Assembly: GCF_905147045.1 (NCBI RefSeq)
Contig: NC_065905.1
Location: 310,001-374,000 of the forward strand
Reading direction: 5' to 3'
Source: Nymphalis io
Lineage: Eukaryota; Arthropoda; Insecta; Lepidoptera; Nymphalidae
Length of the DNA stretch: 64,000 bases
Shown: in pieces, positions 22,856 through 34,190 of the stretch
Position numbering within the stretch: the first letter of the stretch is position 1
Layout of the letters: each line of letters starts with the position of its first letter
Program-made: the position numbers and the translations under genes
The notes under the pieces: generated by a model
Database searches by the model: none
What the model was told of the DNA's origin: nothing
What the model saw: only the letters and a program-made list of their open reading frames with translations

Positions 22856-24653
22856 AATTTCAAGAGCAGGAACAATGACTATACGTGCTGTCCAAAGCAC
22901 GGGAATGTAAGCACTACGAACCCACAAACAGGGCGACGGTTGAATGTTTCTCCGGGGATTAAAAGACAGCTGCGTTTTTGCTAAGGATCTACAGCTTTAT
23001 AAGCCAGACACTTTATCAATGAGGCAATCATATAGCAAAACTAAAACGAATGAACTATTGAATCAAAATGAAACTTCACATTCCCAAACCAAATAACTTC
23101 CCTACATAAATACCGGTTTTGCCTATCACGAACCGAACTGCATAAATCAAGTTGTTCACAAAGCTAATGTACTCCAGGCAGCCCTAAGAGCTGTCGACAT
23201 GGATTTATCACAGAGAGTAATTTATGCTTTCATTTCTATGATAGTTCACGTTTTGAACTTGGCATCTGTTGACGTATGTTTATCTAGCGATATTAAATTC
23301 AATCGTATTTGCTTTAACATACTTCCCAAATATTTTCCAGAATTGAAATACGAAAATTGAAGTACGAGCATATTCGATAAGTTTTTGTTTGATAAATATT
23401 TAATTATAAATAAATATTTTATTTTAATTGTTTGATTAGACTGAATAATAAAAGGTAGCACGTAAATCTTAACTTGCGCAATGAAACCTAGTAAGCAATG
23501 AGTTTTCATAATGATGCTTAATTTATTATAATTAAACTTACATTGGTGGTGTAAGAAGCATCGTGGGGAACACTGTCTATCAGTTACAATAACTCTAAAA
23601 ACTCTCCTTAAGAGGAGAGAGAGGCTAAAATACAACAAAATTTAATTATTCTCATCAAGAAGGACGTGATGCGTGATAATAGGATGAAATCAAAACCACT
23701 GTTGAATTTCAACCAATATCTATTGTATTACGTACTTAAGATAAAACAATAAACTTAATCTAAGCTTTCTACGTTGGTAAACAAAGGGGAAACTTTCTTA
23801 GATTCATCTCGTAATGGTCAAAATTTTTAACGTATTCTGTCAAAGGAAATAGTACTTGGTGGTAGGGCTTTTTGTATGCAAAATTACATGATAATCGGAT
23901 GAGTAGTTAATACGTGAATTTATAATATTAGCAAGGATTAGCCACGTATTTATACATACAACAATATACATAGTATATATAAATACATTTAATATTATGT
24001 ACTAGTGAGGTCTCGTTGCAACCGGCAATTATAATTAATAATACTAACTGGTCATATATTGTTTATTTAAATAAAAATGCAGAGTGGATCTCAGGTGTAT
24101 TAAAGAGTAACAACCCGTAACGAATACCGCTTAGAAAGCCGATGTCATGCATAATACACAACCAATTTGCATCTTAAGCGATCTGCGAGCCACACACCGT
24201 GCGCGGTGTAATGAAAATAAAATTCTGTTTATGAATTTATAAAATGTGGATTAAAAAATAATCAATTTAACATTAAATGATATGTAGCAATAATTTTTTT
24301 TTGTCAAAAAAATCTCTCATCAGTTTTTCGTTGACTGGAAGACATTGCTTCCAAGCAACAAGAGCGCCTTGCACACTTTTTGTACTATAGCTTAATTTTA
24401 AGCGAAATCATATGATGTTTATTTATAGGACTTGTGTGCAATAAAAAGCTTGTAATATATTATATTTTAAATCAAAAATCGAAATCAAAATTTTCGTTTC
24501 CTAATTTTAATAATACGTATTCTGACAGATAAAGTTTAATTACTAGTATTTGTTGAAAGTGAAAGAGTGCGATTAAGGTCAAATATATAATTTTTTGAAT
24601 AAATTGTTAGATAACGTTTCTGGTACAAAAAAGCATTTAACTTGACAATGATG
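22856..24653. other. No gene recognised
   Basis: The 130-codon minus-strand frame at 23246-23638 is AT-driven and has no motif. A weak SINE A tail may lie near 23585-23630 (TCTCCTTAAGAGGAGAGAG). Nothing else could be assigned. Confidence 0.4.
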
Positions 24654-24661
24654 AATTAGAC

Positions 24662-25015
24662 CGGTGGTACTCAAACTTCGGCGCGCGGGCCGCATGCGGC
24701 CTGCCGGGCTTTTGTGGTTGGCCCACTTGATGTTACTTTATTTTCAACCATTTTAAATTTCAAAGGGTTTTTATTAACACCTAAATAATTTCAATTAAAT
24801 GCGCTTGTGGCCACGGACAACGCATTGGTTGAAACGTCATGAAATGATTAAAAAAAAAAAGTTAAAATAAACGCGATAAATCCGTAAATAGTTATTTATT
24901 TTGATTTGTAACAATATCTAAGAAATCATTACCTTAGTATCTTTTGTTTGCTGCCCGCGACACCACGACTAACACGTGTTTGTGGCCCCCATAAAGAAAA
25001 GGTTGAGTATCGCTG
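24662..25015. mobile_element. hAT-type MITE, 354 bp
   Basis: Terminal inverted repeats CGGTGGTACTCAAACTTC (left) and, reverse-complemented, CAGCGATACTCAACCTTT (right) bound a non-coding AT-rich core with GC-rich ends (GGGCCGCATGCGGCCTG on the left, GTGGCCCCC on the right). AATTAGAC flanks it exactly at 24654-24661 and 25016-25023. An 8-bp duplication and CAG-type ends are the hallmarks of the hAT superfamily. It has no transposase and would have been moved by a related autonomous element that is not in this window. Confidence 0.9.
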
Positions 25016-25122
25016 AATTAGACTATTAGGATTGATAGAATATCCCCAATTTACCATCAATTTTGGGTCCGATAACTTTAAGATTTCGGCAGCTGATTAA
25101 CCCAATAATAAATATATATAGT

Positions 25123-25275
25123 GTAAGCCCATCGTAGGTACCGCTCTGTCGTCTCATATTCCGTCAAAACAGAATACTTAGTTTGGAGGTTGAGTGAGCC
25201 AGTATAACTACAGGCACAAGGGACTTATTATATTATTCCCGAAGTTGCAGCTTGTAGCAACTTGGTAATGTAATA
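25123..25275 (+). mobile_element. Repeat family B, partial
   Basis: Sense blocks TAAGCCCATCGTAGGTACC, TTTGGAGGTTGAGTGAGCC, GTATAACTACAGGCACAAGG and CCCGAAGTTGCAG follow the family order. The 3' third and poly(A) are missing. Confidence 0.65.
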
Positions 25276-25283
25276 CAAAACTA

Positions 25284-25660
25284 CAGCAACAGCCTGTTAA
25301 TGTCCCACTGCTGGGCTAAGGCTTCCTCTCTCTTGCGAGGAGAAGGTTTGGAGCTTATTGCACCACGCTGCTCCAATGCGGGTTGATAAAATACACATGT
25401 AGCATCATTTCAATGAAATTAGACATATGCAGGTTTCTTCACGATGTTTTCCTTCACCGTCAAGCACGAGATGAATTATAGTCACAAATTAAGCACATGA
25501 AAATTCAGTGGTGCTTGCCCGGATTTGAACCCACGACCGTCGGTTAAGATTCACGCGTTCTAACCACTAGGCCATCTCGGCTTTTTTAACAATACATAAC
25601 TATGTGTTATATAATTGTAAATGTAAAATGTAATTCTATGTGATTACAATCGTAATCACA
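25284..25660 (-). mobile_element. SINE family A with an attached 5' segment
   Basis: A full-length A element occupies 25284-25582, from GCAACAGCCTGTTAATGTCC to the head complement AGGCCATCTCGGC. The next 78 bp, up to 25660 (including AATACATAACTATGTGTTAT and GATTACAATCGTAATCACA), are nearly the same as 49452-49531, next to another A copy. On the element's own strand this lies upstream of its head. It was either carried along during retrotransposition or both copies entered the same older repeat. Confidence 0.8.
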
Positions 25661-26878
25661 GTTAGGTAGTGGAAATTAACTAAAACCATGGTAACAAGAA
25701 CTAGTCTCACTATGATGGTTTTGAACTTTGTTATAAAAGCCCAATGGCAGCATAATCAGGCACATATAAGTGATTTTAACAATGTGTGACCGTTTTATAA
25801 ATATTTATGAAGAAACTTATTTAATTTCGAAGCGACAGGACGTGAAGAGTCCACAATCTTCCGCCATTATTCCGGATTCAGCAAGTTGACAACAGTTTCG
25901 AGTCTTTGATGTGTCCTGTATGTTTTGTTTCGGGTTCGGTTCATACATATTAAATTTGTTTGACCGATTTTCTAATACTTTCTAAAACTATTTGTATACA
26001 AAGGTTTTACTACTAGAAGGGAAGAGTTTTTAAGCCAATGACAATAGATGATTAAATATAGGAGACGGTTGTTTTTTTTTAGGATGTCTCAAACATTTGT
26101 GCTACAGGCTTGGAAAAAAAAATGCAAAAGCATTCACTTACCAGCATCCAATGACAATAACCTTATACATTCATTTATAATTTTAATCAATTTATAGCAC
26201 TAGGAAATAAAAACATATAAACAAAAACGATTCACAAAAAATCTAAATAAAAGCGCTGATTAAATTTACATTTCAGCATACGAATATTAAACAATACGAG
26301 TGTAGAATGGAGTCTTCTGTATGCGTGTCGAAAACGCCGCGTTATTAACACTACTACCCGTACCAAACTGCAAAAATCTTGAACGGATATTTTTTTTAAT
26401 ACAACGCGCTAAACTGCTTTCGTGACCTTTGCCCCAAATATTCTTTAAAAAAAATATAAATAATATATATTGAGTAGCTGCAACATAGCCGTATCAAACG
26501 TATTGTAGTTTTGCTTACATGAAAAACAAAGTAACAATACTTACATCTTTTATTATTGGTATACTATAAATTCCAATGGAATTAAAAATAATGATATATC
26601 ATGACAAAGGCTTTAATTAAACAAAGAGTTAATTTTGAAGTCCATTAAAAAATAATTATAGGAACTACCTACTATTTTACGAAGGGTTCAATGGATATTC
26701 GGTAAGAAAAGGTCTCGTTATACTGTTATTATCGGTTCCTCTGTTATTGAGGGGTAAAATCGCCCATTAATCTTCTGATCTTATTAAAGATTAGGGAACG
26801 TTTGCATATTTACCAGCAGTAGGGCTCAGTACAGGCACGTGTTACACTACAGTCTGTGTGGCTGTACCGCCCACTCAT
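25661..26878. other. No gene recognised
   Basis: AT-rich with no assignable repeat. Confidence 0.4.
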
Positions 26879-27150
26879 TTTTTTAGATATAAAATAGGTA
26901 GGTGGTCGGGCAAATGCCTGATGACCACCTTCTTATGGTGAAGGTACGATGGTAAATGGTCACCATCGTTAATATATATTGGAACTGTAAAATATTACGT
27001 TAACGATTCTTTACATCGTCAAAGAGCCACCAACCTTGGGAACTAAGATGTAGTGTCTTTTGTGCCTGTAGTTCACTGAATCACTCAGCCTTCAAACAAG
27101 AACACAGCAATGATATGTATTGCTGTTTGGCGGTAGAAGCCTTACTACTG
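26879..27150 (-). mobile_element. Repeat family B, diverged
   Basis: On the plus strand: T-run, ATAAAATAGGTAGGTGGTCG, TGGTAAATGGTCACCATCG, AGCCACCAACCTTGGGAAC, TGTGCCTGTAGTTCACTG and TGCTGTTTGGCGGTAGAAG. A short extra segment follows the first block (CAAATGCCTGATGACCACC). Confidence 0.75.
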
Positions 27151-27179
27151 TATAAATTCGATCACAAAAAAAAACATTA

Positions 27180-27262
27180 CGAGGAAACCTGCATGTATCG
27201 AATGAAAATCTACCACACGAGTATTCCAAATACTAATCTCCATTGAAGCAACGTGATTATAT
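27180..27262 (+). mobile_element. SINE family A, old fragment
   Basis: GAGGAAACCTGCATGTATCG, AAAATCTACCACACGAGTATTC and CATTGAAGCAACGTG are the middle blocks of family A with many changes. Both ends are lost. Confidence 0.55.
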
Positions 27263-28682
27263 AACCTAAATAAAAACAAAGAGTATTACTCACCAGTGTG
27301 ACATTTATGAGCTATCACTTACTATATTACAGTAAAAAAAAATTAACAATTGTCATTGATATATCATATCCGTTCAAAGCTTGAAATGCTGAGAGTTAAT
27401 TCTCCACATTTTTGTCCATTTTTCCCAAATTTAAACAATCTTTAACGCTATTTAACCAATCCTTTGGCATTGTTGCAATGGGTCAAACCTCAAATAATTA
27501 CGAACAATGGACTGAACGTTTGAAATTAATTCATTTACTATTAACGCTATTATACGCGGTTGAATTAATCTTGTTCTAGTTCATTTATACGAAGTTCTCA
27601 TTACTAGTAACGGACACATGGAAATATATAATTTACAGTTTTTTAGAATCAAAAATTTGTTACTTATTTTAACTATTGTCTGTCAACTTGTGAATTTTCG
27701 CTATAAACCACAGATAGAATAAAATTTTATAAAAACCTTTGACGGATATTTATAATTTTACAGCATGACTAACATTTGTAGTTGATTAATCAATACGATA
27801 GTACAAGACTGTCGGACATATTCAGGCTATGCACAGCGTAACACCATAATGCTAGAGGTTTTACAAGCGGTGCTCACTGAGCAGACTAGCTTCTAAGCGT
27901 ACATACGACTAGAATATGGGAATCTTAAACGAATATTGCAGTTTCAAGGTCAGGTAATCACTATTAAATTTGTATTTAAGTATAATTTAAGAAATCTATA
28001 TTTTATGCCGCGTGAAATTTTCACGTGCTTATAAACCAATTATTATTACACTCTGAAGTAACGTGGTTAAATTAACTCGAAACCGTCTCCTCAAGAGATA
28101 AAGCAACCTTTGTGTAGGAATAAGACATTCATTGGCGGTTCCGACTTAATTATACTGAGAAACTAACCGTAAATTAATTTCAATATTCATGTAGTAGAAA
28201 CCGAAAATTATTATAGATATTCCTTAAATGTATTCCAAAAGAATTCAGATTGTTTTTCAAACAAGTCCGGGGCAATAACTTCTGTAAACAACATAGAGCC
28301 TGAATAATATTTTATAATGTTTAATTAAAGTTCAAGTGAAGTCGTGAGCAACCTTTGATAAGCGAAGTGGAAAATTAATAGTAAGTTTTTTTGGAATCAA
28401 AATATTCGTTAAGTAATTTGATACTGATTAAATTTACTCGGCTTCTTAAAAAAACAATGTTTTAATTATAACGATTGTGTTGAAAAAATACAGTGGCTGC
28501 ATGCACTGTGACTTCTAAATAAAATGACCTCAAGGGCGCAATTAAGATAATTAATTGCAAAGGAGTCACAGAAGACAAAGTTTACTTGTTTTCATAAAAA
28601 TCGCAGACTTTGTGAGTAATTTCAAAAGTACTTACATTTTATTACGGTAAAACTAAATTATAATATTTTCATTTTATACATT
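27263..28682. other. No gene recognised
   Basis: AT-rich. A phrase near 28078-28110 (CCGTCTCCTCAAGAGATAAAG) may be a SINE A relic. No open frame of note. Confidence 0.4.
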
Positions 28683-28915
28683 GACCGCCTCGTTGGTCTA
28701 GTTGTTAGATGTAAGGCCGCAGACCCGGAGGTCCTGGGCTCAAATACCTGGTCGGGACAATAAAAAGTTAATGGGTTTTTGTCGAAAATTCTCAATAGCA
28801 GCCCGGAGTCTGGAAGTTGAAAGTGTGTGTGCCTTAACTCTTTCCAGTCATCTCGGATTGCCGTCCCATCAGAATATGAGTATATACTATAAAATGTCCT
28901 GCGCAGTTATTCTAT
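28683..28915 (+). mobile_element. SINE family D, longest copy
   Basis: The tRNA-like head (GACCGCCTCGTTGGTCTAGT, the A-box region, then the B-box GGGCTCAAATACCTGG) leads into the D body: AATAAAAAGTTAATGGG, TTTTGTCGAAAATTCTC, GCAGCCCGGAGTCTGGAAG, CTCTTTCCAGTC, GGATTGCCGTCCCATC and AAAATGTCCTGCGCAGTT. It is the reference for the shorter D copies here. Its open frame across the head is accidental. Confidence 0.8.
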
Positions 28916-29264
28916 TGTTTTATAATTATTTTTTTCAATCATTTATATATATTTTGTAAAAAAGGTTTATTTCAAATCGATTTTTGATTAATTCAGTTAC
29001 AACATATATTAATATATTTTAATTGTTTATAAAGATATTCATAAAATAGTAAATTAAAGAATTACATAAATATAAATTTCTGTTTATACAGCCAAGCTAA
29101 AAAAAAATTACTGTATGTATTTTACTTAATATTACGGTGACAACGAACTTTCAAATCCTACATTAATTCTATGTATTTATATATTGATGGCATTCAACTC
29201 TTTTTTTTAATAATCAATATTAAACTATACACGTTTTTCACTTTTTCAGTTCTTGTTTCAGCTT

Positions 29265-29534
29265 TTAGTGGTGGTTTATCACTCATCAGATATTCTACCG
29301 CAAAACAGCAATACTTGATATTGTTGTGTTCCGGTTTGAAGGGTGAGTGAGCCAGTGTAATTACAGGCACAAGGGACATAAAATCTTAGTTCCCAAGGTT
29401 GGTGGCGCATTGGATATGTAAGCGATGGTTGACATTTCTTACAATGCTAATGTCTAAGAGCGTTGGTGACCACTTACCATCAGGTGGCCCATATGCTCGT
29501 CCGCCTTCCTATTCTATATAAAAAAAAAAAAAAA
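29265..29534 (+). mobile_element. Repeat family B, sense copy with poly(A)
   Basis: Begins AGTGGTGG, lacks the next 30 or so bases of the family, then runs unbroken from CACTCATCAGATATTCTACC through GTGAGTGAGCCAGTGTAATT, ACCACTTACCATCAGGTGG, GCCCATATGCTCGTCCGCC, TTCCTATTCTATAT and A15. The preserved poly(A) makes it one of the younger copies. Confidence 0.85.
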
Positions 29535-29579
29535 GTATATGAAAATGCTGGTAGCGATCGTTTTATTACCAAGTTGTTC

Positions 29580-29650
29580 TTTTATAATAGGAAGGTATTC
29601 ACATGCGGGCCACCTGTTGTAAGTAATTACCTTCATCCTAGATATTGGTA
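29580..29650 (-). mobile_element. Repeat family B, 3' fragment
   Basis: TTTATAATAGGAAGGTATTC, ATGCGGGCCACCTGTTGTAA and TAGATATTGG on the plus strand match the antisense 3' end of family B. It lies about 45 bp after the sense copy, so two B tails face each other. Confidence 0.55.
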
Positions 29651-29834
29651 TTTTGTTACAGCTTACGCTTTTAAAAAAACCAAAAGCGAAAAACTTTTGT
29701 GTGTTTATTTTATATATTTTGTCATGCACTAACTAATTTAAGTTAAGTAGTATTCAGGCTCATTAAGCGAGCATTTATTGGACAAATATATATATCATTA
29801 CTATCTTACGTATTTGAAAGATTGATTACATAAA

Positions 29835-30059
29835 ATGCCTTCTAAAAAAAGTCGAATACATCAAAGTATGAGACTAAGTAGGTCTCGAGAAACTAAAGAA
29901 GATCAAGAGGCAAGATTGCAGTTAGAGAAATACAAAACAGATCTTGAGCAACAGAAATTTGTATTCAGCGCGTCTTTTATCTCTTGCCAGCGTATCTTGT
30001 GTCTCTTGGCAAAGAATACGACGTGCTTGCATCGTAACCTCTTTCTCGTACGAGAGTAA
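29835..30059 (+). CDS. Short unidentified ORF, possible transposon protein start
   Basis: The 74-residue frame starts MPSKKSRIHQSMRLSRSRET and continues KEDQEARLQLEKYK before losing its charged character after residue 36. The opening is basic and then rich in Glu, Gln and Arg, resembling the N-terminal RETxEQRxARL-type repeats of Helitron-encoded proteins. That is a resemblance of style only. Composition changes sharply at about 29950, so only the first third may be real coding sequence. No helicase or Rep motif is nearby. An unrelated origin or chance is possible. Confidence 0.25.
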   Translation: MPSKKSRIHQSMRLSRSRETKEDQEARLQLEKYKTDLEQQKFVFSASFISCQRILCLLAKNTTCLHRNLFLVRE

Positions 30060-30619
30060 TCAAGAACGCAATTAGCGTATGTCCGCAGAACGTGTACGTA
30101 GTAGAGAAGAAACACACACCCAAAATACGACGTCATGTTGTCATTTATTATGATGCATGACGTAGATTTTAATGACACGATATTGATTGCGAGACGACCT
30201 CGCAACGCGCCACGATACGATTTCGTGTCGTGTGTGTGTTTTTTGGTACATCTGTTGGTCATGCACATCGGTAACTTTAACAAACAGGACGCATGACCCC
30301 CGTAGGGCTCGAATTTTTCACAAGGCCTACGTGGTTTTTTTCCTAATAGCTCAAACTATAATTACATATATAATTCATATAACAATTATAATTCAAATTA
30401 TTCATGGGTTACATTGCTGTAATTCGGTTTCTAATATAGTTTACAACGAAGCCCTATTGTAGTTTATTCATGACCCCTGGTTTTAGTTTTACTTGCATTC
30501 GTCAGTATCTAATCAAATCTATAACCTGCGCAATTAACTAACACCAAAATAATAATTGTTTAATAATACTAACGAACAAATAGCTAGAGTAACGATACGT
30601 TTTATAATATAAATAGATA
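30060..30619. other. No gene recognised; GC-richer unclassified block
   Basis: From about 30060 to 30345 the sequence is unusually CpG-rich for this window (GTACGTAGTAGAG, CCTCGCAACGCGCCACGATA, GACCCCCGTAGGGCTCG). The phrase CATGACCCC recurs at about 30293 and 30469. It may belong to one DNA transposon together with the preceding short ORF, but no terminal repeats were found. Confidence 0.35.
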
Positions 30620-30887
30620 GCCAAGATGGCCCAGTGGTAAGAACGACTCAATCTTAACCGATGATCGTGGGTTCAAACCCGGGCAAGCACCACAGAATTT
30701 TCATGTGCTTAATTTGTGATTATAATTCATCTCGTGCTCGACGGTAAAGGAAAACATTGTGAGGAAACCTGCATGTGTCTAATTTCACTGAAATTCTGCC
30801 ACATGTGGTGAAATAAGCTTCATACCTTCTCCTCAAAAAGGGAGATAAGGCCTTAGCCCAGCAGTGGGACATTTACAGGCTGTTACT
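30620..30887 (+). mobile_element. SINE family A, full length with a 30-bp internal deletion
   Basis: The head GCCAAGATGGCCCAGTGG keeps both Pol III boxes (B-box GGGTTCAAACCCGGGC). The segment between CCACATGTG and GGTGAAATAAGC is shortened compared with other copies. TAGATA precedes the head and follows the 3' end, a probable 6-bp target duplication. Confidence 0.85.
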
Positions 30888-31442
30888 GTAGATATAAGTA
30901 CACGCAATTAACTCAAAATAATAAGTAAAATAAAGAAAACTTAAACCTAACATACATATTTTGTTACAATACTTTATCGAGAACTATAAAATGATTGATT
31001 CTATGCTACGTCGTAGCCACGATGCTACGATAATCCCTAGAGAGCTACGTATATGTACAACGCAGTATGGGCTACAATGAAATAACATTTGCGGAGTTCC
31101 ACGAAATCTAGTTCGTGTTCTGCAATTGAAATTTTTACTACGCGATGTGGTGTCAAAAGATCTCAATATGGTAAAATCGAATGTACGATGTAACCTTTGT
31201 CGAAGCAATAATACATACTGTAAAAATATAAATCCTACATCTATCAACAAAATATCATGTTCCTTATTTCAAGAGTAACACCAACATCTTGGAAACTTAA
31301 TTACTTTACTTACCGTATTTAATTTACAATCGATAAAATCATTCTCTCCCTTTGTAAATCAATATGTGTTTTAATAACCTCTGTATAGATTAAATATTAA
31401 TTTATTTAAAAAAAAAACAACAATATCGTATTATGTACACAG
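30888..31442. other. No gene recognised
   Basis: The 88-codon minus-strand frame at 30984-31250 has no motif. AT-rich. Confidence 0.4.
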
Positions 31443-31452
31443 TAGGTCTCTT

Positions 31453-32105
31453 TCAAGGGCTTGGGATAACAGACACCTTACGGTAAAAACGAAAATGCTT
31501 GTTTACCAATCATGTGTCCTAAGCACACTCTTGTATGGAGCAGAAACGTGGACAACGTACGCAAAACAAGAACGCCGACTAAACACATTTCACTTGCGCT
31601 GTCTTCGGAACATTCTGGGTATCACATGGCAGGATCGCGTGATAAACGAGTCTGTTCTAGGCGAGGCACAGCTGCCTAGCATCATGGCCATTCTAAAAAA
31701 AAAACGGTTACGGTGGCTGAGACACGTGCATCGAATGGAGCAGACCCGTCTTCCAAGGCAAATACTACTGAGAGAGGTTGTGGATGCAAAGAGGTCTGTT
31801 GGGCGGCCTATGCTCCGTTACAAAGATTGCGCTAAGCGTGATATGGTTGCGTTTAACATCCCTAGCAATCGATGGGAGGAACTGGCAGAGGACCGTGCCA
31901 AGTGGCGACGCCTTATTCACGAAGGTCAATCAAAGCATAACAATGACTGGTTTAAACTACTAAAAGAAAAACGCACTAGGCGTCATGAGCGGGCTTCAAA
32001 CCCCCGCCCATCTGGGGGCGCATACACTTGTCGGAAGTGCGGCCGGAGGATCCTCCCTCGCATTGGTCTTTTCAGTCATCTGTCAAAGATGCAGAGGCCT
32101 ATATA
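31453..32105 (+). pseudogene. L2: 3' end of a non-LTR retrotransposon, reverse transcriptase C-terminus
   Basis: The frame (ATG at 31495 plus about 14 codons upstream, HLTVKTK) reads CVLSTLLYGAETWTTY, RRLNTFHLRCLRNILGITWQ, RLRWLRHVHRMEQTRLP, GRPMLRYKDC and ends in a Cys-Cys-His finger (CRKCGRR then GLFSH), with the last ligand apparently changed. This is the post-polymerase region of an RTE- or Rex-like LINE; the palm motifs are absent. TAGGTCTCTT flanks the element at 31443-31452 and 32106-32115, a 10-bp target duplication, so truncation occurred at insertion. The 3' end is GATGCAGAGGCCTATATA with no poly(A). The frame runs past this point into host DNA to 32130. Confidence 0.88.
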
Positions 32106-32115
32106 TAGGTCTCTT

Positions 32116-33600
32116 AGTATTTGTTATTAGGAGTTGTACTACAAAATATTTAAATTTCGATTCTAATATTGCTATATTTCTCATAATATTAGGCTTGTAG
32201 AATGATAAATACATTATCAAGGCAAGAAAATAACCCCAATGGAAATTATTAACGAAATTACCAACAAAAATATTATCATATATTTTACTTTCCTTTAAAA
32301 TAGAAATTATTGGAGATAATATTCAAAAATATCTTATCGTCACACGTAATAAGGACGGTACACTCGGTGACAGAAGCTTAGTCAACATGACGACTAATTG
32401 ACATATTTTCAAATGAATGGAAATAGCAAAGCAATAGTTATATGATTTATTGAATAATTTTGTGACACACTGCTTGAATATGATACTTGATCTAAAGTCC
32501 GAGCGCATATTGCCACTATAACGAGAATACGCATAACGTTTGGTGAAATTATACGAAATAAATTATAAATTAAATAATAACTAAAATGAACACGACATTT
32601 ATATTTTTATTATTAATATATTTTCACAATAAACTATATTTCAAACAAATTTCGTTGCTATCCTATATACTTCGTTGCTACATATTTTTGTAATTATAAG
32701 AAAGATATATTTAATTCACTACCGAAACTGTGTTTCTATTTATTTTACTCTTTATTTATCTATTGGTTTTCTTTTATAACTATATTTATAAATTCTTGCC
32801 TTCAATTTCTATGTTCACATCTGCCGGAGGTCTCGTGCCGACCATTTTTTTTAAAACTATCATCTGGTAGCCATTTTGTATAAAATATAATATTTTTTAA
32901 TAAAAATAATTATATAATTTACAAAATTTCAACTTAATCACTTGGGTGAAACAGATTTAAGAAAATATAATTAAAATATTTTTTCTTTTCATCCGGCTAA
33001 TTAAAGGGTTAAATCGTATGATAGCTTTAAAATATAAATCAAAAGTTAATAGAAAAGGCTCAATATGTGGAGATATGATATTATGTAAAAGCTCTATACC
33101 GTACGCGGGATCATAAAATATGATATACCAATATGCCGGGTTAATATCCGGAGTACCGAAGGCGATAGGACGATAGAAGATTTGATTCATTCTGAGGCAC
33201 ACTTTATAAGCTCCAAATATAATACGCGGATCACAAATTGATTGAAGTATTATATTTTTATAACGACTGTTTTTTTAATATAAAATAATAACTTAAGTTA
33301 ATATTTGAAACTTCGGGAAATGCTATTTTTGGTTCGATCCTAATTATACTTTCGATTTGTTCCCGATGACGTGCTACGGCTGCCCAACCAATTAGGATAG
33401 TATCTTATGTATAATAACTTTGTGTGTTGATAATTATATTAACAACAAGGTTGATGAATTAAGAAATAAGTGTTCTCTAAAGTTTTCAAGTTGCCTCTAA
33501 TCTACTTGCGCTTACAAAAGACGTCTTTAAGCACTAAATGCACTGTGAATTTGGGGATAAATGCTGATAAACTTTCTTTTAACTTTAAATAAGTAGGATT
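32116..33600. other. No gene recognised
   Basis: AT-rich. The phrase ACATCTGCCGGAGGTCTCG at about 32818 resembles one near 8880. The 81-codon minus-strand frame at 32957-33202 has no motif. Confidence 0.4.
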
Positions 33601-33621
33601 ACTATTTCTGCTTATATTTTC

Positions 33622-33672
33622 CTCAAAAAAGGAGAGAAGGCCTGTAAATGTTGAACATTCACAGGCTGTTAC
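33622..33672 (+). mobile_element. SINE family A, last 50 bp
   Basis: CCTCAAAAAAGGAGAGAAGG joined to AACATTCACAGGCTGTTACT. The CCTTAGCCCAGCAGTGGG segment between them is altered. Confidence 0.65.
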
Positions 33673-33689
33673 TACGATCAATCATACGT

Positions 33690-33812
33690 AGAATTCTGTG
33701 CAAGCCCATCTTAGTAGCTCACTCACCAATTTTTCTACCACAAAATGTATAGGCAGTAGTTATCACTTACCATCAGGTGGTTCATTTGCCACATCCCCAT
33801 TATCAAAAAAGA
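33690..33812 (+). mobile_element. Repeat family B, internally deleted
   Basis: TGTGCAAGCCCATCTTAGTAG, CACTCACCAATTTTTCTACC and then directly TTATCACTTACCATCAGGTGG and an A-run. The middle 150 bp are missing. Confidence 0.65.
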
Positions 33813-33968
33813 TATAATTTAATGAAGTAGGATATTTACAAAAACCTTTGATAAAGAAGTCAAATTTGATTTTTTTGTATGTTTGTTTGGAACGGGTAAG
33901 CTCTAAAACCACTAAACCGATTTAATTTTTTTTTTCAACGCATTAATAAATACGCAGATCGTGTGCTG

Positions 33969-33969
<1 letters not shown>

Positions 33970-34015
<46 letters not shown>
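33970..34015. repeat. (TA)n microsatellite, about 40 bp plus a decayed end
   Basis: About twenty uninterrupted TA units from 33970 to 34009, then TATATAT-like sequence up to the RTE target duplication. Confidence 0.95.
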
Positions 34016-34024
34016 CCTCACTTA

Positions 34025-34190
34025 CGTAGCGTAGGACGCCCTCCAGCTAGGTGGAGTGACGATATACGCAAGGTGGCTGGCAGCGGTTGGAGATTAAGAG
34101 CTGAAAATCGAGCTCAGTGGCGTGCCATTGAAGAGACCTATGTCCAGCAGTGGACGCGAAAAGGGTGATGATGATGATGATGATGATGAT
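34025..34190 (+). mobile_element. RTE-like LINE 3' end with (GAT)n tail
   Basis: The sense strand encodes RRPPARWSDDIRKVAG, then RAENRAQWRAIEETYVQQW and a stop, followed by GAT repeats. This is the canonical last 45 residues of an RTE-like protein. CCTCACTTA flanks it at 34016-34024 and 34191-34199, a target duplication of at least 9 bp. The whole insertion is only 166 bp. Confidence 0.88.

Noticed and set aside
23246..23638. 130-codon minus-strand frame
   Set aside because: Composition follows local AT bias, there is no motif, and part of it overlaps a possible SINE A relic.
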